The notes below the pieces were generated by a model. It saw only the letters and a list, made by a program, of their open reading frames with translations. It was not told the origin of the DNA and searched no databases. Positions 1 through 6,514 of a stretch of DNA of 19,392 nt are shown here, piece by piece. Source of the stretch: Caldivirga sp. UBA161 (GTDB taxonomy: Archaea; Thermoproteota; Thermoprotei; Thermoproteales; Thermocladiaceae); the NCBI RefSeq assembly GCF_002506515.1, contig NZ_DAXS01000066.1, positions 1-19,392 of the forward strand, written 5' to 3'. The translations under genes and the position numbers were made by a program. Position 1 is the first letter of the stretch. Each line of letters begins with the position of its first letter.

Positions 1-498
1 GACGTAAACAAACTATGGGAGGAGAATAATAGATTGTGGCAGGAGGTTAGGGGGTTGAAGATTAATGTGAATAGACTTAGTAAGAGTGTTGATAGCCTCT
101 CTAGGGGTTATGGTGGGCTTTCTGATACAGTTGGTTACTTGGTTGAGCAGAATGTGAGGCATTACTTGCCTAGTTGGGTTAGGGATGAGCTTGGAATTAA
201 TATTATTAAGCTTAGGAGGCGTGTGGTTGAGGGTGTTGGGGAGTTTGACGGCTATGCTGAGGTTAATAATAAGATTATCGTCACTGAGGTTAAGACAACA
301 CTGAGGCTTAGGGACGTGGAGGAATTCACCAACAAGGTTAATAAGCTAAGGAGTACAGTGGCCAATAGGGAAATCATCCCCATAATAGCCTTCGTAAAGA
401 AGGCCAAGGACTATAACAAGGCCATTGAGTTCGCTAAAAATAACCGCATAAGGATTGTGAGGCATCTTGGTGAAGAAGACTTCGAAGAAATAACCTAG
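1..498 (+). CDS. Coiled-coil PD-(D/E)XK nuclease-like protein, 5' partial
   Basis: The reading frame is open from base 1, so the gene starts upstream of the window; the internal TTG at 34 is not a convincing start. About the first 35 visible residues are amphipathic (KLWEENNRLWQEV, then further heptad-like residues), like the end of a coiled coil. The second half has the PD-(D/E)XK core: an acidic residue in EFDGYAEV, a beta strand, then the catalytic-type EVK of TEVKTTLRL, followed by a helix, a strand (IIPIIAF) and a basic C-terminus. This arrangement matches the archaeal DUF3782/DUF1626 type of nuclease-like protein, which is common in Crenarchaeota and has no defined function. Nuclease activity is inferred from the intact D...EVK pattern. 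The TAG stop is followed by a long non-coding gap, so nothing downstream is obviously co-transcribed with it. Confidence 0.75.
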   Translation, partial: DVNKLWEENNRLWQEVRGLKINVNRLSKSVDSLSRGYGGLSDTVGYLVEQNVRHYLPSWVRDELGINIIKLRRRVVEGVGEFDGYAEVNNKIIVTEVKTTLRLRDVEEFTNKVNKLRSTVANREIIPIIAFVKKAKDYNKAIEFAKNNRIRIVRHLGEEDFEEIT

Positions 499-521
499 GT
501 CCCGGGGCAATGCTAGAGGGC

Positions 522-662
522 TCACATGATTTCTAGTATGGTAAATCCTACTCGTGCGGGCACCTTAATAATGGCTCCATTAATGATTGGCATGTTGGCG
601 AAGCCGGTAAACTCATTATTCAGCACAATGATACTGGCAAAATGAGAGGTAAGCCCTGCCTT
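522..662 (-). pseudogene. Possible 3' remnant of a degraded gene
   Basis: The 499-844 gap has no full gene. On the minus strand an open stretch between stops at 663-665 and 522-524 encodes about 46 residues that read like the tail of a real protein: FTGFANMPIINGAIIKVPAR, then VGFTILEIM. The alternating hydrophobic, beta-strand-like pattern with Gly/Asn turns resembles the C-terminal beta-sandwich of a larger enzyme. There is no good start codon except a GTG at 626, which would give 34 residues. A TATA-like CCTTAAAAGG (659-668, minus) lies just upstream, so a tiny expressed gene is possible. I favour a remnant of a deleted gene. Confidence 0.35.
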
Positions 663-703
663 TTAAGGTTGGGTGAGTTTTGAGTGCAGGGCAATTAGGT
701 TTA

Positions 704-765
704 AGGAAGCCTGTGGTAAATTAAACACTAAAGCTTCCTAGCCAAATGGTGACTACTGAGGCTTC
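704..765. repeat. Overlapping inverted repeats in the 499-844 gap
   Basis: AGGAAGC (704-710) is complementary to GCTTCCT (733-739). The overlapping GAAGCCT (706-712) is complementary to AGGCTTC (759-765). The two pairings are mutually exclusive. They lie upstream of the promoter of the coiled-coil gene, so in an RNA they would belong to a separate transcript. Function unknown; chance remains possible. Confidence 0.3.
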
Positions 766-815
766 AAGAAATGTTTGTTCTCCAAGGGTGGGGGAAGAGG
801 TCAGTATGCGATAAG

Positions 816-823
816 TTTAAAAT
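816..823 (+). promoter_or_regulatory. TATA box of the coiled-coil/DUF429 operon
   Basis: TTTAAAAT is centred about 26 bases before the ATG at 845. No Shine-Dalgarno sequence lies between them, so the transcript is probably leaderless. Confidence 0.6.
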
Positions 824-844
824 AATTAGCAAGGCTTATAAAGT

Positions 845-2239
845 ATGTCACTATTCGGTGGTAGAAAGGATCAGCAGGGTATTGTGCAGAGGATTGAGCA
901 GATTGCCTTAACTGTTGATAATCTTAATAAGCAGCAGCAGGCGTTGGTGAATGAGGTTAGTAACTTTAGAGGCATGCTTCAGAGTATTGGGGGTGAGGTG
1001 AGTAGGCTTAGTAAGGTTATTCAGGACTTAAGCAGTATTATTAAGGATATTGTCTCAGTTCAGGATAAGAGGATAAGCGACATAAGTGAATTATACCAGA
1101 GGTTCTCGCAGGCCACGGACAGTTACCTAAATGCTCTCTCAGCCTTACTTAGTAGGGTTGAGCAGTTGAGTAAGGTGATGGAGGATGCCGCCAATGGGTT
1201 AACGGCTAGGATTAATGAATTGAATAAGGGCCTTGAAGGTGGCTTAAACATGATGAGTGTGATAGATGGTAAGTTGAGTGATGTCTCCCAGAGGTCAAGT
1301 CAGCTCCTTGATCAATTCTCAAAGATTGAGCAGGTTGCCACTAGGCTTCAGGCAGCCAGTGATGAGGCTATTAGTAGGCAGAGGGAGCTTGAGAGTAGGA
1401 TAATTGAATTAGCTAATAAGGAGAGTGAGCTTAAGGTTAGGGAGGAGAGCCTTAAGAGGAGGGAGGAGGAGTTAAATAGGGTTGAGGCAGCCCTGGAGGA
1501 GGAGAAGCATAAGGTTGAAGCTGCCTCTAAACTAATGAGTGATTTATCTAACTTATCCAACAACATGGGGAGTATTATAACTGAATTAGTTAATAGGCTG
1601 GGTAGCTATGAGAAGGCCCTTAAGGATATTCAGGAGAGGGAGGCTAGGCTCAGGGAGCAGGAAATTAACTTAAAGAACCTTGAGGCTAGGCTTCAACTTG
1701 AGGCAGCTAGAATCGAGGCTAATTCAGAGAGGCTTAAGGAACTTGAGAAGAAGGAGGAGGAGATTAAGGCTAGGCTCCAGGAATTAGCCAATAGGGAGAG
1801 TCAAGTTAAGGCCAGGGAGGAGCAGGTTAATAAGTTGGCTGCTGAATGGGAGAGGAAGGCTAGGGAATTAAGTGAACTTGAGGCTAAGTTGAATAATTAT
1901 AGGGATGAGTTAAGTAGGAGGGAGAAGGAGCTTGAGGCGGTTAAGAATGAGCTTGACGCCAGGAGGAGGGAACTTGAAGGTAAACTAGAGCCCCTAGTGA
2001 CCAGGTTAACTGAGGAGGAGAGGAGGCTGGCTGAATGGGAGAGGAAGTTACTGGAGAGGGAGAGGGAGTTGATTAATTATCAAAGAACCCTTGTGGTTAG
2101 GGAGAGCATGCTTGTGGAACTTAAGGAAAAGCTTGACGAGGAGGCTGAACACTTGAAGAGGCAACAGGCTGAGTTCGAGGAGATTAAAAGGAAGTATGAG
2201 GAGTTAGTTAAGCAGTGCCAGAGCCAGCAGAAGCAGTGA
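845..2239 (+). CDS. Long coiled-coil protein
   Basis: A 464-residue protein that is almost entirely helical. Residues 10-165 form moderately hydrophobic heptads with many Ser, Asn and Gln. Residues 170-460 are a dense charged coiled coil rich in Glu, Arg, Lys and Leu (for example KVREESLKRREEELNR). There is no signal peptide, membrane segment or ATPase head, so it is not an SMC or Rad50 protein; a cytoplasmic structural or scaffolding role is the most that can be inferred. The start is fixed by an ATG correctly spaced from the TATA box at 816. Its TGA stop overlaps the GTG start of the DUF429-type gene (GTGA), so the two are translationally coupled and may act together. Low-complexity coiled coils match each other spuriously, so weak homology should not be used to name this gene. 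Confidence 0.8.
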   Translation: MSLFGGRKDQQGIVQRIEQIALTVDNLNKQQQALVNEVSNFRGMLQSIGGEVSRLSKVIQDLSSIIKDIVSVQDKRISDISELYQRFSQATDSYLNALSALLSRVEQLSKVMEDAANGLTARINELNKGLEGGLNMMSVIDGKLSDVSQRSSQLLDQFSKIEQVATRLQAASDEAISRQRELESRIIELANKESELKVREESLKRREEELNRVEAALEEEKHKVEAASKLMSDLSNLSNNMGSIITELVNRLGSYEKALKDIQEREARLREQEINLKNLEARLQLEAARIEANSERLKELEKKEEEIKARLQELANRESQVKAREEQVNKLAAEWERKARELSELEAKLNNYRDELSRREKELEAVKNELDARRRELEGKLEPLVTRLTEEERRLAEWERKLLERERELINYQRTLVVRESMLVELKEKLDEEAEHLKRQQAEFEEIKRKYEELVKQCQSQQKQ

Positions 2240-2751
2240 AGTTTGGCGGTATTGACTTATCAGTGAAAAGGATGAGTGGGGTGGCTGAGGTTAGTGATGG
2301 GGTACTGGTTAGTGGGTTAGTTGGAAGTAATGATGAAATAATTAATGCGTTAAGGGATTCATCAGTGGTGGCTATTGATGCACCCCTTAGTGGGGTAGGT
2401 AAGTATAGGGATGTTGATAGGCTCATGTTTAAGATGGGGCTTAGGGTTATGCCAGCTAACTGGAGGTGGATGATTAAATTAGGTGAGAGGGCTACCTGGA
2501 TCAGGAATAGGCTTGAGGAATTAGGCATTAAGGTCATTGAAACTCACCCATGGAGCGTGCTTCACTGGCTTAACACTGACTTGATTCAATTATCCAGTAA
2601 ATTAGGAGTGAGGAAGCTGGTGATTAATGGAGGTAAGGATGCCTATGATGCCGCAGTTTGCGCCCTAGTTGCTTTAGCGTATGTAATGGGTAAAGTTAAG
2701 AGGGTTGCCGCTAATGATGGTGAATTATACTTAATAAGCCTTGAGGATTAA
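2236..2751 (+). CDS. DUF429 family protein (predicted RNase H-fold nuclease)
   Basis: A 171-residue protein with the DUF429/COG2410 pattern: a first strand with Asp7 (FGGIDLS), AIDAPLSG with Asp48, a conserved RDVDR, the IETHP motif with Glu102, and a C-terminal KDAYDAAVCALVAL helix with Asp135 and Asp138. These acidic residues sit where RNase H-fold nucleases hold metal, so a nuclease-like activity is predicted; substrates of the family are unknown. I chose GTG at 2236 because it overlaps the preceding stop as GTGA and puts the first strand at the N-terminus, as is usual. A GTG at 2215 in the same frame would add seven residues (MPEPAEA) and a larger overlap. No promoter separates it from the coiled-coil gene. 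Confidence 0.75.
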   Translation: MKFGGIDLSVKRMSGVAEVSDGVLVSGLVGSNDEIINALRDSSVVAIDAPLSGVGKYRDVDRLMFKMGLRVMPANWRWMIKLGERATWIRNRLEELGIKVIETHPWSVLHWLNTDLIQLSSKLGVRKLVINGGKDAYDAAVCALVALAYVMGKVKRVAANDGELYLISLED

Positions 2752-2792
2752 GGGTGTTCTATTACCATTAATGGCTACTTAACTCGTAATAA

Positions 2793-2800
2793 TTATAAAT
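2793..2800 (+). promoter_or_regulatory. TATA box of the gene at 2821
   Basis: TTATAAAT is centred about 25 bases before the ATG at 2821; leaderless spacing. Confidence 0.65.
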
Positions 2801-2820
2801 AGGTTAATGAGTAGCTAATC

Positions 2821-3156
2821 ATGAGGGAGTGCCAGTTAGATAAGTGTATTAACCAAGCACCTGCACCTACTCAAGCCGGCTTTCGAAGTACCCTTGAATG
2901 CCTACTTAAGAATGCTGCTGAGAGGGTCATTATTGTTGATAATGGGCAGCAGTTCACGTGGATGGCTTACGTTGAGGTTAATGACTCCAGTAGGCTAAAG
3001 GAATTATCATCATACCTACAGGATTGCTTAAGTAAAATAAAGGATACCCCCCTGGGCGTATTCGCTGGTGGTTTAAGGGTTTTAAGCATGGAGAATCAGA
3101 ACTTGTTTATTTTCAATAAGGAACTGGTGGCTATTAAGGTTTTCCTAGCCTCTTAA
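2821..3156 (+). CDS. Small hypothetical protein, possibly Roadblock/LC7-like
   Basis: A 111-residue soluble protein that I do not recognise with certainty. After about 25 variable residues containing two Cys, the pattern is helix (STLECLLKNAAE), strand (RVIIVDNG), strand (FTWMAYVEV), helix (SRLKELSSYLQDCLSKI), strand (GGLRVLSM), strand (QNLFIFN), strand (ELVAIKVFLA). That alpha-beta-beta-alpha-beta-beta-beta order is close to the Roadblock/LC7 fold used by archaeal regulators of small GTPases and polarity systems, but there is no diagnostic motif. It has its own promoter. Its last four bases overlap the convergent acetyltransferase gene, leaving no room for a separate terminator between them. 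Confidence 0.6.
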   Translation: MRECQLDKCINQAPAPTQAGFRSTLECLLKNAAERVIIVDNGQQFTWMAYVEVNDSSRLKELSSYLQDCLSKIKDTPLGVFAGGLRVLSMENQNLFIFNKELVAIKVFLAS

Positions 3157-3620
3157 GTCTCCTTAACGTATACATTCATCATTGGCCTGAAGCCGTACTT
3201 CCTATAGAAGGCTACCGATATCTGGTTCTGGGCTGGGAATTCCGCTGATATTACGTGTGCACCCATTTCCCTAAGCATCTTAATGGCTTCATCCATCATC
3301 ATCTTCCCAATGCCCCTCCTCCTGAATTCAGGCATGATGTAGAAGTCCATTATGACGCCCTCCATGCGTGGTTCATAGAATAACCTTTCCCTAACCTCAG
3401 ACACCAGGGCGCCAATTATCCTACCATCATCAGACTCAGCCACAAGCAGTAGCTTACCCTTATTATTCAGGTACCCGCTTACCCAGTTCTTAACTTGAAC
3501 GTAAACATCATCCCTAACCTTAAGTAATGGGTCGAATTCACTATTCAGTCTCTTTAACCTAACCACCAGTTCAACCACGTTTTCCAAGTCCTTCTCCCCT
3601 GCTTTCCTAACCTTAACCAT
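3153..3620 (-). CDS. GNAT family N-acetyltransferase
   Basis: A 155-residue GNAT-fold enzyme predicted to move an acetyl group from acetyl-CoA to an amine; the acceptor is unknown. The N-terminus MVKVRKAGEKDLENVVELV is typical. Motif A is visible as VIMDFYIMPEFRRRGIGKMM, with the R-x-x-G-I-G pyrophosphate-binding loop. Motif B is the VAFYRKYGF near the C-terminus. I prefer the ATG at 3620, which sits behind a GAGGTGA Shine-Dalgarno-like sequence. The in-frame GTG at 3629 overlaps the malic enzyme stop (GTGA) and would add three residues. It is the second gene of the malic enzyme transcript, which could mean modification of an enzyme or metabolite of the same pathway, but this is speculative. 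Confidence 0.85.
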   Translation of the reverse strand: MVKVRKAGEKDLENVVELVVRLKRLNSEFDPLLKVRDDVYVQVKNWVSGYLNNKGKLLLVAESDDGRIIGALVSEVRERLFYEPRMEGVIMDFYIMPEFRRRGIGKMMMDEAIKMLREMGAHVISAEFPAQNQISVAFYRKYGFRPMMNVYVKET

Positions 3621-3625
3621 GATCT

Positions 3626-4972
3626 TCACCTCATTAACTCAGCTGGAAGCTCCTTTATAAGTCCCTCCTTCATAAGCTTCTCCATTGATGCCCTAGACTT
3701 AGCTATTATGCTCCTAGCCCTCTCAAGCTCCTCATTATATGTTGTAGTGACTCTGGCTAATCCCTCCTTAACAATCTCCACGGCTGCTGCAGCAGCTGCC
3801 CTTGGGTAAACCTCCCACTCCTCCATTGTTGGTATAATGTAGTCCTCAGTGATCCCCCTCTCCTCAGCATACTTGGCAATCTCCTTGGCAACAGCCACAA
3901 TAACCTCATCGGAAATCCCCCTAGCCCTAACATCCAAGGCACCCCTGAAGACTGATGGGAAAATTAGGCTATTGTTTATTTGGTTAGGGAAATCGCTCCT
4001 ACCAGTGGCCACAACCCTGGCTCCAGCCTCCTTAGCCTCCCATGGCCATATTTCAGGAACTGGGTTGGCTAGGGCGAAGACTATTGCGTCCTTATTCATG
4101 GCTTTAATCCAATCCTTCTTAATTACATTAGGCCCTGGCGTTGATGCTGAGATTAATACGTCAGCACCCTTCATAGCCTCCTCAACAGTCTTACTCCTCT
4201 CCTTATTGGTCTTGAGTGCTAAATCATACTTCCATGGGTTATTAAGCATTAGCTTATCCATATCCTCCCTCTCGGCATGTAGTGGGCCCTTACTGTCTAT
4301 TAGGATCATGTTTTTGTAATTTGCGCCAGCTGCGTGAAGGATCCTTGCTGCGGCAATATTTGATGCTCCTGCTCCAAAAAGCACTATCTTAACGTCACTA
4401 ATGCTCTTGCCAGTGATCTTAAGGGCATTAAATAAACCTGCCAGAATTGCACCGGCAGTCCCCTGTTGATCATCATGCCACACAGGTATGTTAAGCTCCT
4501 TTCTTAAAGTATCCAGTAGGTAGAAGCATTTAGGTGACTCAATATCCTCCAGGTTTATTCCACCGAAGGATGGCTCAATGGCCTTGGCCACAGCTATGAA
4601 CTCCTCCTTGGACTTAACCCTAATTGGAAGTGGGACAGCATCAACGCCGCCCAGGTACTTGAATATGAGTGCCTTACCCTCCATTACTGGTAACGCTGCC
4701 TCAGGTCCAACATTACCCAGGCCCAGTACCCTGGTTCCATCAGTTAATACAGCTATTGCGTTCCAACGCCAAGTTAATTCGAAGGATAGGTTAGGGTTCT
4801 TGGCTATTTCAAGAGATACGCCGGCAACCCCAGGGGTATAGTATATTGAGAAGTCTCTTAGGCCTTTAACAGGGACCTTAGGCATTACTGAGATTTTGCC
4901 ACCGTATTCCTTTGCCACCTTAATTGACGTATCATACCACTTCTTTGTTCGGTCTTCACCGGAGCTGCTCAT
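3626..4972 (-). CDS. Malic enzyme (malate dehydrogenase, decarboxylating)
   Basis: Oxidative decarboxylation of malate to pyruvate and CO2 with NAD(P)+, linking the citric acid cycle to pyruvate; cytoplasmic. The 448-residue protein is the short archaeal/bacterial form. The catalytic Tyr45 is in YYTPGVAGVS; the Lys100 base is in PVMEGKALIFKYLGG; the metal-binding acids are in NLEDIESPKCF (142-143) and WHDDQQGTA (167-168). The Rossmann loop is GAGASN (200-205), and a later NPVPEIWPWEA is the usual substrate/cofactor segment. Cofactor choice between NAD and NADP cannot be settled by eye. The last ~40 residues form a charged helical tail. Transcription starts from a TATA box about 25 bases upstream with an inverted repeat directly behind it. 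The acetyltransferase gene follows in the same transcript. Confidence 0.93.
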   Translation of the reverse strand: MSSSGEDRTKKWYDTSIKVAKEYGGKISVMPKVPVKGLRDFSIYYTPGVAGVSLEIAKNPNLSFELTWRWNAIAVLTDGTRVLGLGNVGPEAALPVMEGKALIFKYLGGVDAVPLPIRVKSKEEFIAVAKAIEPSFGGINLEDIESPKCFYLLDTLRKELNIPVWHDDQQGTAGAILAGLFNALKITGKSISDVKIVLFGAGASNIAAARILHAAGANYKNMILIDSKGPLHAEREDMDKLMLNNPWKYDLALKTNKERSKTVEEAMKGADVLISASTPGPNVIKKDWIKAMNKDAIVFALANPVPEIWPWEAKEAGARVVATGRSDFPNQINNSLIFPSVFRGALDVRARGISDEVIVAVAKEIAKYAEERGITEDYIIPTMEEWEVYPRAAAAAAVEIVKEGLARVTTTYNEELERARSIIAKSRASMEKLMKEGLIKELPAELMR

Positions 4973-4992
4973 AAAGTATTTGACAAGCTAGG

Positions 4993-5004
4993 GTATTTAT
5001 TTAT
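4993..5004 (-). promoter_or_regulatory. TATA box of the malic enzyme operon
   Basis: On the minus strand the A/T stretch AATAAATAAATAC lies about 25 bases before the ATG at 4972; leaderless spacing. Confidence 0.6.
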
Positions 5005-5005
5005 T

Positions 5006-5034
5006 TCGCCTATCAACGTATTGGAAATAGGCGA
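5006..5034. promoter_or_regulatory. Inverted repeat upstream of the malic enzyme promoter
   Basis: TCGCCTAT (5006-5013) and ATAGGCGA (5027-5034) are perfect 8-base inverted copies separated by 13 bases. They begin directly upstream of the TATA element, the usual place for an archaeal activator or BRE-proximal regulator. The 5041-5153 stretch towards the ATPase gene is A/T-rich, with no gene. Confidence 0.45.
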
Positions 5035-5153
5035 TACAAAGTATTTATCATTAATAGGCTTTTTAGCTAAGGGATAACACTTACCACTTAATAATTAATT
5101 AGTTTCACTACTACTGCGTATTTATATATGTAAAATAATAAGCCTTAACCCCC

Positions 5154-5891
5154 TTACTTCCCTCCCTGCATGTTAAGGGTATTGCCTAGGGCCTTCCTAA
5201 TGTCATCTATGTTAACCGGCACCATATCGCCCTTAGATATTGTGAAGTAGAACCAGTCTATTGAGTGAGCTGTACCCTTGAGCCTCTTCACCCTAAGCCT
5301 CCTAACAGGGATACCTAATTGAGCTAGGTTTGGGTCAAGTTCAATCTCAATTATCCCATCAAATACATACTCCATGTTATCAATCATTTCACTCAAGCCC
5401 TCAGTAGTTGTGTGGGCAACTATGACGCCTATAGCATTGTATCGCCTAGTAATCATCTTAATCTCCTTTAGTAGGAAGAGGAGGCTCCTTGGATCAATGT
5501 TCATAAGCATGTCATTCACCGAATCTATAATTATCCCCCTGGCCTTAGTCTGAGGTAAACTACTCATTATTACATTAATTAACTGCCTTGGGTCTAATTC
5601 AGTTATATTACCTACAATATTAGGCAATGTTCTACCAGTGGCTTCACCTAGGTTGAATCCATCTATTATGAATAACTTAGGTGCGTATTCATTAAGCTCA
5701 CCTCTAATTGAATTAGGGTCATCATCAAAAGTAACATATAGTACAGGGTACTTTGAAAGGACCTCCCTTGCAATACGCTTAACCATAAGTGTCTTACCCA
5801 TGCCTAAGTCGCCTCTAATCAACATGAGGTAACCATACGGTATTCCCGTCTGCACAAGCTCATTTAATGGACTTAACTGAAGGGTTTCCAT
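5154..5891 (-). CDS. KaiC/RadA-like RecA-family ATPase
   Basis: A 245-residue single-domain RecA-fold ATPase of the archaeal KaiC-like (Rad55-type) group. Walker A is GDLGMGKT (27-34). The next strand gives LYVTFDDDPN (51-60), the region that holds the catalytic acid in RecA-fold proteins. Walker B is GIIIDSVNDM (119-128), followed by VIVAHTTTEG, which resembles the sensor strand. The C-terminus (RRLRVKRLKGTAHSIDWFYFTI) matches the usual KaiC-type RVKRLKG..H ending. There is no second domain and no autokinase region, so it is not a clock KaiC. Members bind nucleic acids or act as signalling ATPases; the partner is unknown. It has its own promoter about 26 bases upstream. The RHH and nucleotidyltransferase genes precede it on the same strand. 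Confidence 0.8.
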   Translation of the reverse strand: METLQLSPLNELVQTGIPYGYLMLIRGDLGMGKTLMVKRIAREVLSKYPVLYVTFDDDPNSIRGELNEYAPKLFIIDGFNLGEATGRTLPNIVGNITELDPRQLINVIMSSLPQTKARGIIIDSVNDMLMNIDPRSLLFLLKEIKMITRRYNAIGVIVAHTTTEGLSEMIDNMEYVFDGIIEIELDPNLAQLGIPVRRLRVKRLKGTAHSIDWFYFTISKGDMVPVNIDDIRKALGNTLNMQGGK

Positions 5892-5913
5892 GAGTTAAGA
5901 GTTGGCGCAGCCT

Positions 5914-5921
5914 TTAATAAA
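5914..5921 (-). promoter_or_regulatory. TATA box of the KaiC-like ATPase gene
   Basis: TTTATTAA on the minus strand is centred 26 bases before the ATG at 5891. Confidence 0.55.
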
Positions 5922-5950
5922 ACATTGTTTAAAAATATTAAATTAATTCA

Positions 5951-6448
5951 CTACTGCGTTACTGTTATCTTCCTAACGAACCTCATTTTCTCAACGGCCT
6001 TAAGCTTAGGTATGTTTTTAGGTAAAACCACCTCATCGCACATTATTATTGAGCTAACCTTACTATTAAATAACTCCCAAGTGATGTCATTACTGAAGAC
6101 TAGGCGTTTAATACCTCTGAAGGTAACCTGTGAATCAAGGCCCTCAAGATCCTCCTTAGTGACTGCTAATTCATCAACATTAGATATAATCCTAACACCC
6201 TTAGCGCCCTCTACGAATGCCTTACTTGACTCTGATAATGCCTGAGCCATAGATGTAACAGCCTTATTAGTTACATCAACCAGCGATATGAATGCCTTCA
6301 ATGACTTATTAACCAACTCACCAACAGTTATACCCATTTCCCTAGACAATTGAAGAGCCCTATCGTAAAGCTCCTTATCAACACCCTTAATGGTAACCTG
6401 CTTCTTCTCCTCTTCACTACCAGAACTACTAGTTTCACCACTACTCAT
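5951..6448 (-). CDS. Ribbon-helix-helix protein with unassigned C-terminal domain
   Basis: A 165-residue protein. Residues 1-16 are an acidic, Ser-rich tail. Residues 17-54 have the ribbon-helix-helix pattern: a strand (QVTIKGV), helix (DKELYDRALQLSREMG), turn, then helix (TVGELVNKSLKAFIS). This is the DNA-binding fold of Arc/MetJ/CopG. A helical linker follows (60-82), then a beta-rich domain with alternating hydrophobic residues (VTFRGIKRLVFSNDITWELF, then further strands) that I cannot assign. It is likely a DNA-binding regulator or architectural protein. The promoter and start are well defined, with the TATA box 26 bases before the ATG. A CGCAGTA sequence sits next to that TATA box and again at this gene's stop codon, compatible with autoregulation. 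Confidence 0.65.
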   Translation of the reverse strand: MSSGETSSSGSEEEKKQVTIKGVDKELYDRALQLSREMGITVGELVNKSLKAFISLVDVTNKAVTSMAQALSESSKAFVEGAKGVRIISNVDELAVTKEDLEGLDSQVTFRGIKRLVFSNDITWELFNSKVSSIIMCDEVVLPKNIPKLKAVEKMRFVRKITVTQ

Positions 6449-6470
6449 AGGATTTACATGAAGTACTAGC

Positions 6471-6478
6471 TTATAAAG
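6471..6478 (-). promoter_or_regulatory. TATA box of the ribbon-helix-helix gene
   Basis: CTTTATAA on the minus strand is centred about 26 bases before the ATG at 6448. A CGCAGTA motif (6481-6487) occupies the adjoining BRE-side position. Confidence 0.6.
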
Positions 6479-6514
6479 ATTACTGCGCGCTTATTAATTT
6501 ATTAACACTTTAAA

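Noticed and set aside
1348..1566. Ser/Leu-rich 72-residue frame antisense to the coiled-coil gene
   Set aside because: Antisense of Glu/Lys/Arg-rich codons gives Ser/Leu runs automatically.
2208..2537. 109-residue minus-strand frame over the DUF429 gene
   Set aside because: The plus-strand frame matches a known family with its acidic residues; the antisense frame has no recognisable motif.
2215..2751. DUF429 protein starting at GTG 2215
   Set aside because: It adds MPEPAEA before the first strand and a 25-base overlap; the GTGA overlap start at 2236 is more typical.
3849..4319. 156-residue open frame antisense to malic enzyme
   Set aside because: It is the complement of a confidently identified gene, with Ser/Leu-rich composition typical of antisense frames and no promoter. 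The same holds for the other frame at 4578-4841.
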